From: Montifringilla adamsi | Lineage: Eukaryota > Chordata > Aves > Passeriformes > Passeridae | Length of the DNA: 64,000 nt | NCBI GenBank assembly: GCA_017590115.1 | Contig: JAGGNK010015225.1 | Location: 1,315,656-1,379,655, forward strand | Reading direction: 5' to 3' | Shown: positions 13,573 through 26,940 of the stretch, one piece after another | Layout: each line of letters opens with the position of its first letter | How positions within the stretch are numbered: position 1 is the stretch's first letter | Translations under genes and position numbers: made by a program | The notes under the pieces: generated by a model | The model's database searches: none | Told to the model about the DNA's origin: nothing | Seen by the model: the letters and a program-made list of their open reading frames with translations, nothing else

Positions 13573-13700
13573 GAACACAAGAAATTGTTCCCTCAGACAC
13601 TGCCCAGGGAAGCTGTGGCTGCCTCATCCCTGGAATTGTCCAAGGTTGAACTGGATGCAGCTTGGAGCACCCTGGGATAGCAGAAGAGGTGATTAAAATG
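13573..13700 (+). mobile_element. CR1 LINE fragment
   Basis: It contains CCCAGGGAAGCTGTGGCTGC and GCTTGGAGCACCCTGGGATA, both CR1 3'-region phrases. The final tail is missing or decayed. Confidence 0.75.
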
Positions 13701-16380
13701 TCAATTAAAGCTCTAGGAAAGGTATTTGGTGTGTTTAAATCAGCAACACCATGAAATCTCCCCTGCTTTCCTTTAATTTTTAGTTCTCAAAGAGCCCTGG
13801 ATTTGCAGTGAGCAGCATAGGAGAGAAAATAGGGAATTATTTTAAAAATGTAGTGGGTTTCAAATACTGCTGTACCTGATCTTTAACCTTATAAATAACC
13901 CAAATTAGCCCTGCACTCAATGAAACAATAATGAACCATTCCTTCAGTGCACCAGCAGAAAGAAAACCCTAAAAGCACTAAAAAAGACATTTCTGTGCTT
14001 TTAAACCCAGCATTTAAACTGCTGTGGGTTTCCTTAAATATTATTATTTTTAAAGAGCATTCTCAAAAATAAAGTCTACTTTCAGATTCATACAATTTTA
14101 ACTACCAACACATCCAGCAACTTTTCCACTGAAATTCCCAATTCCAGGCATTTTTTCCAATCAGGAGTTCAGTACAAACAAAGCTCCCCTCCAAGGACAG
14201 AAATTTTTATTAACTGTTAAATATTGGTAATGTGCAGGAATATTTCAGACGAGCTCATAGGCTAATGAAATACAAAAACAATGCAATTAAGTGTGCATAA
14301 TTTTAAAATATTTAATATTTTCCTTTCCAAAGGCGCTCTTGCATAGATTACATTCCCTATTTTCCAATGTAAATGTGGGTATCAATCAATTTATACTAAT
14401 TTCAATTAGAAACAAGACAGTGCATGGTTTAGAAATAACAAAAAGTCAGTTCCTATTGTATTTGGAATATTCTCCTTTCAATATCCCGTTAATAATGGGA
14501 TAAAGCAAATCACATTGGATTTCTGAGGGGGCTGGAAAAAACAGGATGAGGAGGTTTTCCCCTGTGATTCTTTGGATTAGATTTTACCTGCCTCTGCTAA
14601 CAGCTCTGTTTTACAAAAATAATTCATTTCTGAGAGTCACACTACCAAAAATATGTGGGTTTGACATATTTTTTATATTTTGAAATATCCTGTCTTGGAA
14701 GACTTTAATTTGATAAACAGGTGACAGACACAGCGATGCTGTGCAAGAGAAGAAACACGAAAAATGTTCAATACAACTCAAAATATGTGAGAGCCCATAA
14801 AATCAGGTATTTCCCACCAATGAGTGCAGTGAGTTAAAAAAGCCAGTTAATAAAAATTCCCCTAATTTTTAGTTTCTGCAGGAACTCCTGCTGTGTGGAT
14901 AAATGACTCTGTGGAGTTTTAATGTGACTTTTTCAAGTGTTCTTGATGCCCCTGGAAGAGAGGGAATTATTTCAACCAAACCTTCATCATAACCCATCCT
15001 ACTCCCCAACTCTGTAATCAAATATAGAGATAATAACTTATTTCAGCAGCTGTTTAGCCATAAATCATTTTGCCCTCCTGTTAATTTAAAATAATTAATA
15101 AAAATAATGAAACAGAAGTATCAAACACCTATAAAATACCATCCCTGCCTTCAACTGAATACAGCAGTGGAGAAAATTCCCATTTCAGCTGTTTTAGTAA
15201 TCCCTGCTCCACACACAGTGGAAGGCTTTTCTGTGGAACACAATGGATGAAAGCATCAGCATTCCGTAATTCAACATTAAAAAAATAATAATCATATTGT
15301 AAGCAACGATAAGAAGGATTTGATGATTCTGCTTTCAAGAGGATTAAGCATGTGGTGTCCTTTCAGGACAATTTAAGTTGTCCAGTTCCTGATCTCTATG
15401 GTTCAGAAGTTTATTGTAAAGCTGTTTTATCTGACAGTGAAGGGAAATTTACTGGTGTTCTTTTCATCTTCTTGGAAAAAAAATCTGTTTTAAATTCTTT
15501 CACATGTATTTCAACAAACTCCTTCTACCACTGCAGAGGGCAGGGAAATAATTAAGGATTTTTACACGTAGCAGATAAGTAAAAAGGGTTTTTTAACTGA
15601 AACATCTCTTAGAAGTCACCACTAATGGCAAAGAATTGCCAACAACTCCTGCTCAGTCCAACAGCCCCAAATGGGCCTCCCTGCACTGCCAGGGCTACAA
15701 AAATAGGAAATTTTGATGTTCAGCTCATCTGCCACCATCACCTCTAAGGAGGAATCTCCAGCTGTGATTGTGCACTATCAGTGGCACTGAAAAGTCATCC
15801 TTCCCCAATTTCAGCTCTGCACTGGAGCCACTTTGGGCAGAATAAGGAGATCACAAAGCTGCTCATCACTCACTCACAGAAGCCTCGAGGGAGGGTATTT
15901 TTATACCTTCCCATGGGCAGGAACACAGGCTCCAGGCACGGAATTTTACTGTCAAATGCTCACATTCCAACTCTTTGTGGGACAAGTGGCTTTTAGAGAT
16001 CAGCACACCCCAAACCTGCACCCAGCATTAATTCTGACTCATATTAATTAAAGCCATTCATTAAGCTGTTCCTTGATGTCATAGATCAAATGTGTGTGAC
16101 ATAAATTCTTTTTTTAAGGTGGGGACATTGGCACAGGGTACCCACCTTTCCCTCCTGCCGCAGCCAGCCCAGATCCTCCCAGGAGCCAGCTGCCAGTCAC
16201 TTTGAGATGTGCAACTCCACCAAATTTATCAGGTTCAGAAATAACCTTTGAGGCCTGGAATAACTCAAGTGGATCCCAAAGCCCAGCCCTGCCCTTTGCA
16301 GAAGAATGTGGATTCACCCACGCCATGTCCCAAAGGAGCTGACCACAAGGATCAGCCCATGGCACCTCCACTCCCCACAT

Positions 16381-16402
16381 TTATTATTATTATTATTATC
16401 AT
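16381..16402 (+). repeat. (TTA)n microsatellite
   Basis: Six to seven TTA triplets followed by TCATC. Confidence 0.8.
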
Positions 16403-16769
16403 CCAGCTGGAGAGGTACTCAGGGCCAGCTGGAGAGGAAGGTTCCCTTTTCCCAGTGCTAGGTAGTCCATTCCAAAATTTTTCAATTAATGCATCCAAAT
16501 TCACACCTCTCAGGTCAGTTAAATTGGAATAATCACCAAAATGAGCCCCTTTACAGATGGACTCAACAGGCACATGATGGCCTTCTATGACTTCACCTGA
16601 TGGACCTTGGAATAGAATTTAAATCATGAGGCTGCCATCCCAAACCATCATAGGGAACCACCCACTCCAGAATGGGCAATTCCACTCAAGCTTCAAAACC
16701 AACAAAAATCCAGGAGATAAAAGATTTAAAAACCCGTTTTAAATTGCAGGAGGATTCAAAGCTCTGGTA

Positions 16770-16982
16770 CTTTTATCAGGAGAAAAAATCTTCCCCATGA
16801 GGGTGGTGAGGCCCTGGCACAGGCTGCCACAGAAGCTGTGGCTGCCCCTGGATCCCTGGCAGTGTCCAAGGCCAGGCTGGATGGAGCTTGGAGCAGCCTG
16901 GGATGGTGAAAAGTGTCCCTGCCCATGGCACAAAACGATCTTTAAGGTCCCTCCAAGGCAAAGCAGTCCATAATTCTATTAT
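16770..16982 (+). mobile_element. CR1 LINE 3' fragment
   Basis: It runs from GGGTGGTGAGGCCCTGGCAC through CCAAGGCCAGGCTGGATGGA to a tail ending TAATTCTATTA. It is antisense to CHCHD3. Confidence 0.88.
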
Positions 16983-19226
16983 CTTAAGGGTCTTTGCCAA
17001 CCTAAATGAATGAGGAAATTCAGCAAGAAGGAGGATGGGAAGAATAATGCAGAATTTTGAAAGCATTGGTCAGGTGGAAGGGGAAGAGGTGAGACTCAGA
17101 GAAGCAAATCTACAATTAAACCAGGAAAAGACAAAATGATGGAAAAAGAAAGTGGACAACAATGGTGGAAAAAGACCTTTAAGAGAGGTTTTGTAACCAT
17201 TCTGCAGCAGATCCACATCCAGTATGAATTTTCCCCATCTGTCCTGGGCACATCCCTCTGAGGAAGCTTTTATGAATGCCACAAAACTCTGCAACAGTGC
17301 CACTGACACCAACCCATCCACAATATTTAAAAAAAACAAGTCAATAAATTAATTATCCTTGAGAAATCTACCTCTGTGGATAAAACTGGTTAATAACTTT
17401 AAAAGCTGTTCTGGGAGAGAAAAACATAAGAGTCCATAATCCTTTTTTTTTTTGTTTTTGTGGAAAAAAAAAAAAAAACAAGCAGTGAGGTGTCCTTACA
17501 GGTAAAGGTTAATGAAAGAAAAAAGAAGATAACACTCATCAATAGCTCTGCTGATCCAATTAAACAGACTTCTCAGTGGTTAGAGTTGCATGGGAAGATA
17601 AATCAGGATATCAAACTTCCACATTGTACATTTAAAGCCATTTAACACCTGAGCACTACATTTTAAAGGGATTTTAAAATTTTTCCCAGAAGAAGAATTT
17701 TTCCCTGAATATTGAGCAAAGTAAAAAAGGTGACTATCTCCATATCAAGTCCTAATTTCATTTATCGATGACAGGGGCACCAAAAGGCAGCACAAATTCT
17801 GAAAGCAATCACTCCATCTCAAACTGGGGACAAAGAAAGCAGCAGTGAGAAATAAGTGGATCTTTAGCAGCTGTTGTGGTGTGCTCAAATCTCATCTCCT
17901 GTTCATTCAGTCAGGTGATAACAAGAGGCTGCTACAAAGGATCCAGCAGAGCAGAGAAAACCATAATTGTACAATTTGTTTATTCAGCTCTGATGGAAAC
18001 TCCAGCACGTTCAGCTTTGGAATTGCTGACTGGAGAAAGGGATGAGGGAAAGAATTTAAATATCTGTACAACATCCTGGACATGAGAATCACTTTTAAAA
18101 AGGAGAATTTCCAAGAATTTTTTTGCCTTGAAGACAAGATTTCCATAGTCCAACAGCCCATACAGCACCTTGTTTATTTTGGAGAATAATCTGGAAGTGA
18201 ATTCAGTGACCAAGTGGGAAAAGATTTATTTCATGTAATATTAACAGCAGGAGCCAAGAAGTCAGCTTAGAAATAGCCAATATTCACATGTCAAATATCT
18301 GCACCCTCAAGTAACTCCTAGAAAGGATTTATTTCTCTCAAGGAAACTGGAGGTGATTTACACACTTTGTGATGCTTTTTCTCCAACTCCAGCTAAACGA
18401 GCTTTTTTTATTGAATCATCAGCACAGAGCTACAGTATTGTCAACTCTGAAATTTGTGTTTTCAGCCCAATATTCAGGCCTGCATTGCTGCTTTTAATAA
18501 TAACTGAAAACAGGCTGTAAACAATATGTAATTATGATGTTTATGGTTATTTTCATTATTCAGAAATTGTATAAAAATAAAAGATAATGCTGAAATGCCT
18601 GAAATTCTCACAACATCATTAATCCAACACCTGCATTTTTAATGATCTGCAATGAGATCTGCTCATCAAAATCACTTGTGCCAATGACTGGTCTCAGCTG
18701 ATGCAATACTTACTAGAAATGATGTTTTTTTAGTGTTACAAATTGTAAGCAGGAATAAAACCAAGGTACTACTGGGGGGAAAAAAAGCTGAAGAGGTGAA
18801 ATAGGAAAATTAAATTCTTAAGGAGCAAGAATAGTTTGATTATCACAAATATGCTCCCAGATAATTCAGTAATTCCTGAGGTTCAATTTGAGCAGAACAT
18901 TCTATTTTCTTCTGCCAACAGAGAAGAATAAAAGCAAAAATAAATGTGTTCAGCACTGAAACACAAAACCACCGAGTTTCGACCAACATGATCTGGTGTC
19001 AGTGGTGCTCCTCCAAAAATTCCAGCTTCCTTAGGTTTCTGATTAACACCAAAACCACTCTTCTGAATAACCACTGCCTTTTAATTCTTCCTACCCATTT
19101 CTCCTGGTATTCCTTTTTTCCTCCTTAAATTTCCTAAATGGGTGCCATCTCCCTGTGTTGAGAAATGTCAATCAGTAGGACTGGGGATAATGGAGATGTT
19201 TGTCAAGGATAAACTGCCACCCTCTC

Positions 19227-19400
19227 ATGGAAGGGGGAAAAGGAGAGAGGGAAAGGAGGGGGAAAAGGAAAGAAAGGAAAAGGAGAAAAAGGAAAGGAGA
19301 AGGGGAAAGGAAGGAGGAAAAGGAAAGGAAGGGAACAAAAGGAAAGGAAAGGAGGAAGAGGAGGAAAAAGAAAGGAGGAAAAGCAAAGAAGGAAACCAAA
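19227..19400 (+). repeat. Purine-only GGAAA-type tract
   Basis: About 170 bases consist almost entirely of A and G on the plus strand (GGAAA, GGAGG and GAAAGG units), with two or three interruptions. Long purine runs with internal mirror symmetry can form triplex (H-DNA). Every overlapping reading frame is low-complexity and not a gene. Confidence 0.9.
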
Positions 19401-21818
19401 AGTGAAGCGTCTTGGACAAACCATTCAACTCCTTCAATAATAAAGTTCCAGAGATAAAAGGAGAAGCAGAACCTTTCTGGAAAGAACCACCATCTCCAAC
19501 CCTAAAAAAGCAGCTGAGATTAAATGCTTGTTTTTATGTGATTAACATGAGGTGAAATCAAACGTGGTTAATGAAGCTAAAAATGAGAATCTGATAAATT
19601 GCCTCTGTGAAGCATTGCCAGAGGCACACAATAAACCTTGCAAAAAAAAAAAAAAAAGGAAGAAATGTCCTCTCCTTACTCCTTAAATTTCAATTTCATC
19701 CAACAGGCAGGAATATCTGAAGCCCAGTTTTCAGCCTGGTGTTGCCCAAATCTTTAATATGACATCATTGAAAGTCAAGGAGTTCAGAACACAAAGCAAA
19801 GCAGGATGGGGGAAAAAATTGTGGCAATAAAAGTTTTTCCCATTCCCCCAAGGCTGAGGAAAAGGATCTCTAAGTGGTACCTCCTGTTTAACTAAAAAAC
19901 AACTGTACAAAGCTTTCAAGCAGCAGCACCAACAAAACACTTAACCTGCCTTAGCTGACAAGTGATGAAGAGCTTTAGGAACATTTTGCTGCAGTCTGAA
20001 GACGAAAGAATAAAACAAAGCTTTTCTTTTCATCTTAATGCGATTAAATCGTCCATTTAAAGTGGTTTTTTCTACCACACTGAGGAGTTTCTGGCTGTAA
20101 ATAAATTGGGCTGGGAAGAAAAGTAGCAATTTACTATTAAAACCTAAAGGTTTTACTACGTGGAGGTCTCGTCGTGCTGCTGAAGTGGTGTTATATCTAA
20201 CAAGTGCTATTTTTCAATAATACAAAGGAAACAAATGCACTTAAACTCCTCTGCTCCTCCAGTCAGTGCAGAGATAAATTTGGATAAGAATATCTGTTGT
20301 ACTATAAAACCAGAGAGGATTCTACACAGCAGAATGACAATTTCCTTGCTTGGTGCTATCAAGAGTCGTGTTGGTGAAATCAAACAGCTCTAATTTACTC
20401 ATTGAGTTTATCTCCTTAAAATGGTCAATGTTTTTTATTTTGTTCTTCAAGATTAAAAAAAAAACAATCATTCAAACTGCTCCAAATGACTTCTATTCCA
20501 ACAATCCCTTAAATTACAAAGCTCTTTATCTGAGCTAACTATCTGAGCTTTCTGACCTATAATCCCAGGAAGGTCTCTGAAGGACAAAGGAGGAATAGGA
20601 CAGAAAAGAGACAATTCTGCAAGAACACACATGGGACATTTCTAACAAAGACCACGACAAATGGGTCCCAAACAGGCATTTTCTGATTTTCAATGCATAA
20701 AGTAACCAAAATGAAGAAAAAATTAAAGGAAAAAAAAAAACCCCAAAACATATTGTTATAGGTTTTTAATTAATTTTAACATACATAAAAACCCCCAAAC
20801 TCAAAAATCCTACCACAAAAGTCTGGCTCATAAACAGTGGATAAACTCTGGCTGCATTTACAGCAAGGCTGGGCTCAAAGTCCTAAAGCTTTGCCAGGAT
20901 TTAACTACAAAACAATTTACTCAGAACTAGTAAAAGGAATGGCACCACTTCCATGCATAAATGCATAAAGATCCAGTCCTTAAAACTCATTATTTCCTGA
21001 TGTTTTGTAAAGGGCTCCATGAACTTAACTCTTCCTCCTGAACTGAGCTTAGTAGAAATTAATACAAAAATCACACAGCAGCCACCAACAGCTGTTTTCC
21101 AAAATGATTTTCCTGCTAAGCACTGGAAGATGAGGCTTTAACAAGCACAAATCTTGTGCTCCCACCTGAAAAAGCAGAAGGTTTTAACTTTTAACTCACA
21201 AGCCATTGCTAAGCAAATACTTTGGATGTGCTTGTTAAACAGCAGCTACGACAAAAATCCCTTTATTTGTGTGCTACACAAGATTTGGAGAGGCAACATC
21301 TGCACTCAGCAAACCCTAATAGAGCACAGGCAGCCTAAAGCAGAATAGCATGAAATTTAATTTCCCCAAATCCACCAGAGACCCAAAAAGCACATGGAAG
21401 GCAGTACATAAAAATTACCTGTTCCTAAGAATAGATGGAAACAAAAAGCGACATTTCTAAATGAAGGCTCCTTGAAAAATAAATTCTGCCTCTCTGCAAG
21501 AAGCCACACACAGAAAATCATTTGTAAAAGGCAAAAACTATAGAAGAAAGTGGCTGTGACTGCAATGAGTGTGCCTGAGACCTATTTACTTCCACATATG
21601 AGGACAGGACCTGGCACATCCAGGGCTCTTCCTTGAAATTTCATTTGGAACAGCCCAAGTTTTCCATCAGTTGTAAAATAACAAACCATTAAATCAATTA
21701 AATGTCCCCTGATATCTGACAATAGTCATGGGATAAATTGGCTTTTGCCCTGGCCCTCTTTTAGGGAAAGAAAACAAAACCACAGCTCAACCCCACAGAC
21801 TGAAACACTGAATTCCTC

Positions 21819-22225
21819 TGTGGCATTCACGTTCTCCGAAAAAATCCCTTCACCCAGGATTTTTCTCCTGGGAAGCTGAGAGGCCTCAGAGAAAAGGAAA
21901 ACAATTCTTATCTCATTTGCTTCTCCTGTGTCGTGCTCATGTGGAATGTGTTTGGAGGTTGTTTACCCACAGGTGATTGTTTCGTTGGGTTTCTGTGAGT
22001 TGTTTTCACTCTTTGGCCAATCAGTTCCAAGCTGTGTTGGGACTCTGGAAAGAGTAATGAGTTTTTATTATTATCTTTTAGCCTTCTGTCTGTATCCTTT
22101 CTGTATTCTTTAGTATAGTATAGTTTAGTATTCTTTAGTATAATAAAGTAATAAATGAGCCTTCTGATAAGATGGAGTCAAATGCATCATTCCTCCCTGC
22201 CATGGGGATAGCCTGCATTTACAAT
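21819..22225 (+). mobile_element. Solo LTR, family C
   Basis: The element begins TGTGGCATTCACGTTCTCCG, contains TCCTGGGAAGCTGAGAGGCC and a TTTTTATTATTATCTTTTAG stretch, and carries AATAAA signals at 22142 and 22150. ATTCCTC occurs just before the start (21812-21818) and just after the end (22226-22232), so a target duplication of 5-7 bases is likely, with the exact edge ambiguous. I recall the sequence as a common songbird endogenous-retrovirus LTR. No internal region is present. Confidence 0.82.
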
Positions 22226-22511
22226 ATTCCTCCATTTGCAGAACCCTTGGAACCTCAGGATTTGTTTCTTTAGCTCCCTTTCCAACACTGAGTAACAACC
22301 AATACAGCAACAGTGGGAACAGAAGTGGGATTGGGAATCACTCACTGCAATTCCAGCCTCCAGTGCCTCCCACACAGGGGCCACTTTTCCCATACAGAGT
22401 TGAGCAGGATGATTTAATTCCAAGGAAAGAAACAGAAAGAGGAAGGGAGACACAGAGAAACCCCTGCTACATTTGGCCTGGCCAAACTTCACAGTGCCAC
22501 AAAGACGGAAT

Positions 22512-22695
22512 TTCAGAATGGGTTGGGATGGAATTTGGTGTTTTCAGCTGCCAGGGACAAGTCCCACCATCCCAGGGTGCTCCAACCTGGCCTTGGGCAC
22601 TTCCAGGGAACCCAGTGCCAGGCACAGCTTCCCTGGGCAACATCTGCCAGGGCCTCCCCACCTTCACTGGAAAAAACTTCCTCCAACCCAAATTT
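22512..22695 (-). mobile_element. CR1 LINE 3' fragment
   Basis: The plus strand shows GGTTGGGATGGAATTTGGTG at the tail side and then CCCAGGGTGCTCCAACCTGG. The 5' truncation falls near AACTTCCTCCAACCC. The element is oriented with CHCHD3. Confidence 0.85.
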
Positions 22696-23135
22696 GTATC
22701 ATGTCAAACTCTAGGTTCATGTTAACACAAGTGGCATTTCTTGGAGCATGTTTAAATCTATTTAATTACATATTTAAGCTGTTCTGGTGGGGAGTTTCTG
22801 GTGGTTTAAATCACTGCACACCACGTTAGGATAATGAGCAGATCAGGTTCATTGTAACATCAATTAGAGGTTAAAAACATCACATTTGCAGGAGATGTTC
22901 CAACACCTTTTGCCTTTTATTCCTGCTTGCCTTGAGTGTAAAACCCCTCATTCCAGGGGATGTCTCAGCACTTAGAGAGCACCAAAACCAGGCAGCCCAG
23001 AGGTGCAGGGCTGCTGAAGTCCCAAAAGCTTCGGGGGATATTCAAAATGCTGCTTGGGAATGAGACAAATGTCGGAAACACAGGAGCAGCTTTTTCATTC
23101 ATGCCTTGCAAGATGAAAATTCAGCAGGTTCTAGA

Positions 23136-23282
23136 TGTTCATGGAATGGTTTGGGTGGGAAGGGACCTTAAATGCCATCCAGTGCCACCCCTGCCATGGC
23201 AGGGACACCTCCCAGTGTCTCAGGCTGCTCCAGCCCCAATGCCCAGCCTGGCCTTGGGCATTCCAGGGATCCAGGGGCACAT
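23136..23282 (-). mobile_element. CR1 LINE 3' fragment
   Basis: A short, well-preserved tail (TGGAATGGTTTGGGTGGGAA) and about 140 bases of CR1, ending after GGGATCCAGGGGCA. Confidence 0.9.
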
Positions 23283-23660
23283 TCCTTTTACACAATTATG
23301 GATATTTTCCATATTCAACTCCCCTGATTTGCCAGTTTTTCCCTGGAATTTCAGCACTATTTGACAAGGGCTTACCCAGCCACCTGAAAGCACCCACAGA
23401 GCTTGCACGTCACCTAGACAGCAAAAACTTTTTAATTTCTGCAGCACTTCCTCCAACTCCAATGCAGAATTACATCTTCCCTATTCTCCTGCCATCCAAT
23501 AATAGGAAAGCCAAGCTCCACTAAAAATCTGCTGTTCCACTGCCAGCACTACAACTTTGGCACCTTTGGTAACCTGGTGAGTTACAAAACATTTCACCTT
23601 TGGATAATAAAACACTTCCATCAATACCTTTAACCTGAAGGATATCAAGGCACCTCACTG

Positions 23661-23920
23661 AAAATTAATATTATTATTAATTATTATAAAACATGATATA
23701 AATATACAATATATAAATATTGTTATATATAATAAATATTTAATTATATAGAATGTAATAATATAGAATATAATATTATATATTGACATATATAATCTGT
23801 TATATAAAATATATTAATATATAATGATATGCAAATATTGACATATATACTAGTATTAATTTTATTATTATATATTATTGTCATGAAAATTGTTATTAAT
23901 AACAGTAATATTAATTTATG
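23661..23920. repeat. AT-rich low-complexity tract
   Basis: Nearly pure A/T with interspersed TATATAA and ATTATTA units. No recognisable element. Confidence 0.85.
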
Positions 23921-24492
23921 TCAAGAAAACCATGGCATTTCAGGCTATCAGTGATCCACAACCATCTCAGTGTTGCCTGAGGCTTCTACTCCATTTATTT
24001 CAGGTTTCCAGTACAAGTTTAAAACTCTTTTTAGAAAGAATTCCCAGAGCTGTAAATAGAGGAGGGCAAATAAACACAAAAGCAAAACCCAAGCTCTCCT
24101 GGCTCCTGCCACAGGAAGAAAAGTGGAAAATCCACATCAGGAACTTCCTGAGTTTTCCAGGTGTCTCAGAGCAAAGGGAATCAACCCAGGCACTGCCAAA
24201 CTTCTGGGTTTTTTTCCTGTTCTAAAAATAAGAGGAATTCTAGAAAGGGCCATCACAAATGTCAGTTTATTTCATCTTTCAGTTCATGCAGAGAAAAAGT
24301 GCTGTTGGAACAAAAAAGTGGATGGAAGCAATTAATACATGAAAGGGCAAAGAACTGCCAGGGTTTATTTGCAGACAATTCTTGCTTAACTGGCAGAAAT
24401 TCAGCCCAACTCTCTAAACTTCCAGGTGCTCCCAAAAACTGAAATCACAAAATAATTCTCATAAGCAATACTGCAGAGCCTCCCTCTCACTT

Positions 24493-25108
24493 CTCCTGAA
24501 ACATTCCAGTTTTAAATTCAGTTTCTCATGCAGGATCCAGCTATCCATAATTACTAATATCATCAGGACATCCTGCAACTCTTCAAAAACATTTAAAAAA
24601 TTAAGAATCCTGGTTTTGCTGAGTGCTGGAATGTGCAGGAATTGCATGTCCTTAAGGATCTCCCACCTTCCCCAAATGTGTCCCTGAAAGCTTTCTCCTG
24701 TGTGACCCCACAACCAAAAGCTGAAGTTTCTTCTCCTAAATTCAGGGAAATCCTGGCTTGGTCTCCAATTAGAGCCCAACACTTGAAATCCTCCTTCCTG
24801 AACATCCCAATAACAGCTTCACAGGGTTCTCAGTGACACAAGGTATCCTGAGCCACTGAAACTCCACCCAAACCCAGACAGCAACACGAAAAAAGACACC
24901 AAACCACAAAAATTAATCCAGGAAAACAAGCAAGGTGTGACCCAGCTCCTGAGGAGGCACCAGCAGGGCTCGTTTTACTGCACCCCTGCACAATATTTTG
25001 GGACAAGGGGCCTTGGCTGATTTATTTAATGAGGACATAATAATAAATACAGTGGAAAAAAAGGACAAAAACTCTCTGTGCCCTTAATAGAATCTCCTTC
25101 TGCAAAGG
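24493..25108 (+). repeat. Inverted repeat 1, left arm
   Basis: This segment matches the reverse complement of 26941-27595 with only scattered substitutions and small indels. For example, the arm contains TCCTGCAACTC where the partner has TGCTGCAACTC. The main difference is about 45 bases of AT-rich sequence present only in the partner. It is not a repeat family I recognise. The intervening 1.83 kb contains a CR1. Confidence 0.9.
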
Positions 25109-25761
25109 AGAAAAAAAAAATTACTGAGCTACTGACACTCTTGATAATTTAAGCATTTATTCTTCTTTTTTTCCCTTAATAAACTATTAGTTTTTGCAAT
25201 ATGTACTAAGCTAAAATGAATTAAACCATTCCCTCTGTCTGAAGCTTTAGGTAGAATACACACCCAGGAAAAAAAAAAATAAACCTTGTTGCCTGACTAA
25301 ATTACTTTCCATCAATATTGCTTTAGGAATTACAGACAGACTTGAAAGATTTTACACTTGTTAAATATTTTAGTGCATTTAATATTACTCAGAAGCCAGC
25401 ACGCGAGCCAAGCAAGCTGAGATGCTTTCAGACATTGTCTTTAGATGTCAGCTTTCAGTGTAAGTGGATGTAATTTCATTTCTGACCCCAAACTGAAGTC
25501 AATAAATTCATCATTATTGGCAGGCAACAAGACACACATACTTCCATGTAACTTGATCCATTATTCCTCCACCAAAAGCTACCAGAGGCTTGCCTGGAAC
25601 AAAGGGCTGGGTTTAAGAGCTCTAATGTTTCTCCCTGTAGACATCTTTTCTTATTTTTGTAAAATGTTATTTGTCTGGGATACAGAAGCACTTCCCCAAA
25701 ATCACAAGTTCTTCACAGAAAACTACATTTAACGTTTTCCAAGCTTGAGGAAGTCCAGCAA

Positions 25762-26175
25762 TTCATGGAATCCTGGAATGGTTGGGGTGGGAAGGGACCT
25801 TAAAGAGCTTTTAATTCCACCCCTGCCATGGGCAGGGACACCTGCCACTGTCCCAGGCTGCTCCAGCCCCAGTGTCCAGCCTGGCCTTGGACACTGCAGG
25901 GATGCAGGGGCAGCCCCAGCTGCTCTGGCAATTCCAGCCCAGCCAGGAATTCCTCATGGCCAAGATCCCATCCATGGCTGCCCTCTGGCACTGGAAGCCA
26001 TTCCCTGTGTCCTGTCCCTCCTTGTCCCCAGTTCTCTCCATCTTTCTTTGAGGCACAATGAGGTCACCCCAAACTTCTCTTCTCCAGGCTGAAGAATCCC
26101 ATTTTTCCCAGCCTTTCCTCATAGCAGAGCTGCTCCATCCCCCTGATGAACTCTGGATTCACTCCAACTCTTTCA
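25762..26175 (-). mobile_element. CR1 LINE fragment
   Basis: The tail side reads GGAATCCTGGAATGGTTGGG. The element continues through CCAGCCTGGCCTTGGACACT to the internal TTCTCCAGGCTGAAGAATCC and CCTCATAGCAGAGCTGCTCC segments. It lies in the spacer of inverted repeat 1. Confidence 0.9.
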
Positions 26176-26940
26176 ACTAAAAGAAAAACCCAAAACAAAC
26201 AAAAAACTAACCAACCAAAAAATGTTAAAAGCATTATTTCCCAAATACAAATAGAAACAAAAATGAAAGCTCAAGACGCGCAACAGTGTGAATTAGCAGA
26301 GAATTCCTGGGGCCTTACAGCCCTCCCACATCCCAAAATCCCAGGAGCCTGCTCCCAGGACTATTGATAGGCATAATTCACATTTAAGCATGAACAGCAA
26401 ACAGCAGAGGAAACAGGTAAGACATGCAAGTGTTATTCCATAAAAATCCTTTATCTGGAATAATTTCTTCACCATAATGAAATCCAGGGACACAATGAAA
26501 AATCTACTATTTAAAAAAAAAAAAAAAAAAAAGAAATATTTTAGTCCACAGTTCCCTGCCCATTGCAGGAGGCTGGAATGAAGAGATCTTTTAAGATCCA
26601 ACCAAACCATTCGGGGATTCTGGGACAGACCCTTCCAATTAACAGGAAACCAAATTTATGCTCCAGAAAACACAAAGATGCTGAATTCTGTTTACTCAAG
26701 TCTTGCTGCAAGGCTGCCACAGGACTGGTGTTTAATCAGGGCTGAGTTTGTTGGGATTTCCTGTCAGGCAGAAGGTCCTTGGGGAATTCCGCTCTCGTGA
26801 ACATTTCTGGAGCACTGAGAAGAGCCTTGCTTGAACTTCCCAGGTTTCAGGGAGACCAAAAATCACCTGCTCCAATCTCTGCCGCTGCTCCTCACTCCTG
26901 CAGCAGCTGTGTCCTGCTCTCTGTGCTGAAGGATTTTTGT

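Noticed and set aside
15358..15380. Imperfect palindrome GGACAATTTAAGTTGTCC
   Set aside because: It is a short AT-centred inverted repeat of a size expected by chance in 64 kb, with no context suggesting a binding site.
19142..19457. Lys/Glu/Gly-rich and Phe/Ser/Pro-rich open frames
   Set aside because: They are translations of the purine tract and its complement, low-complexity in every frame.
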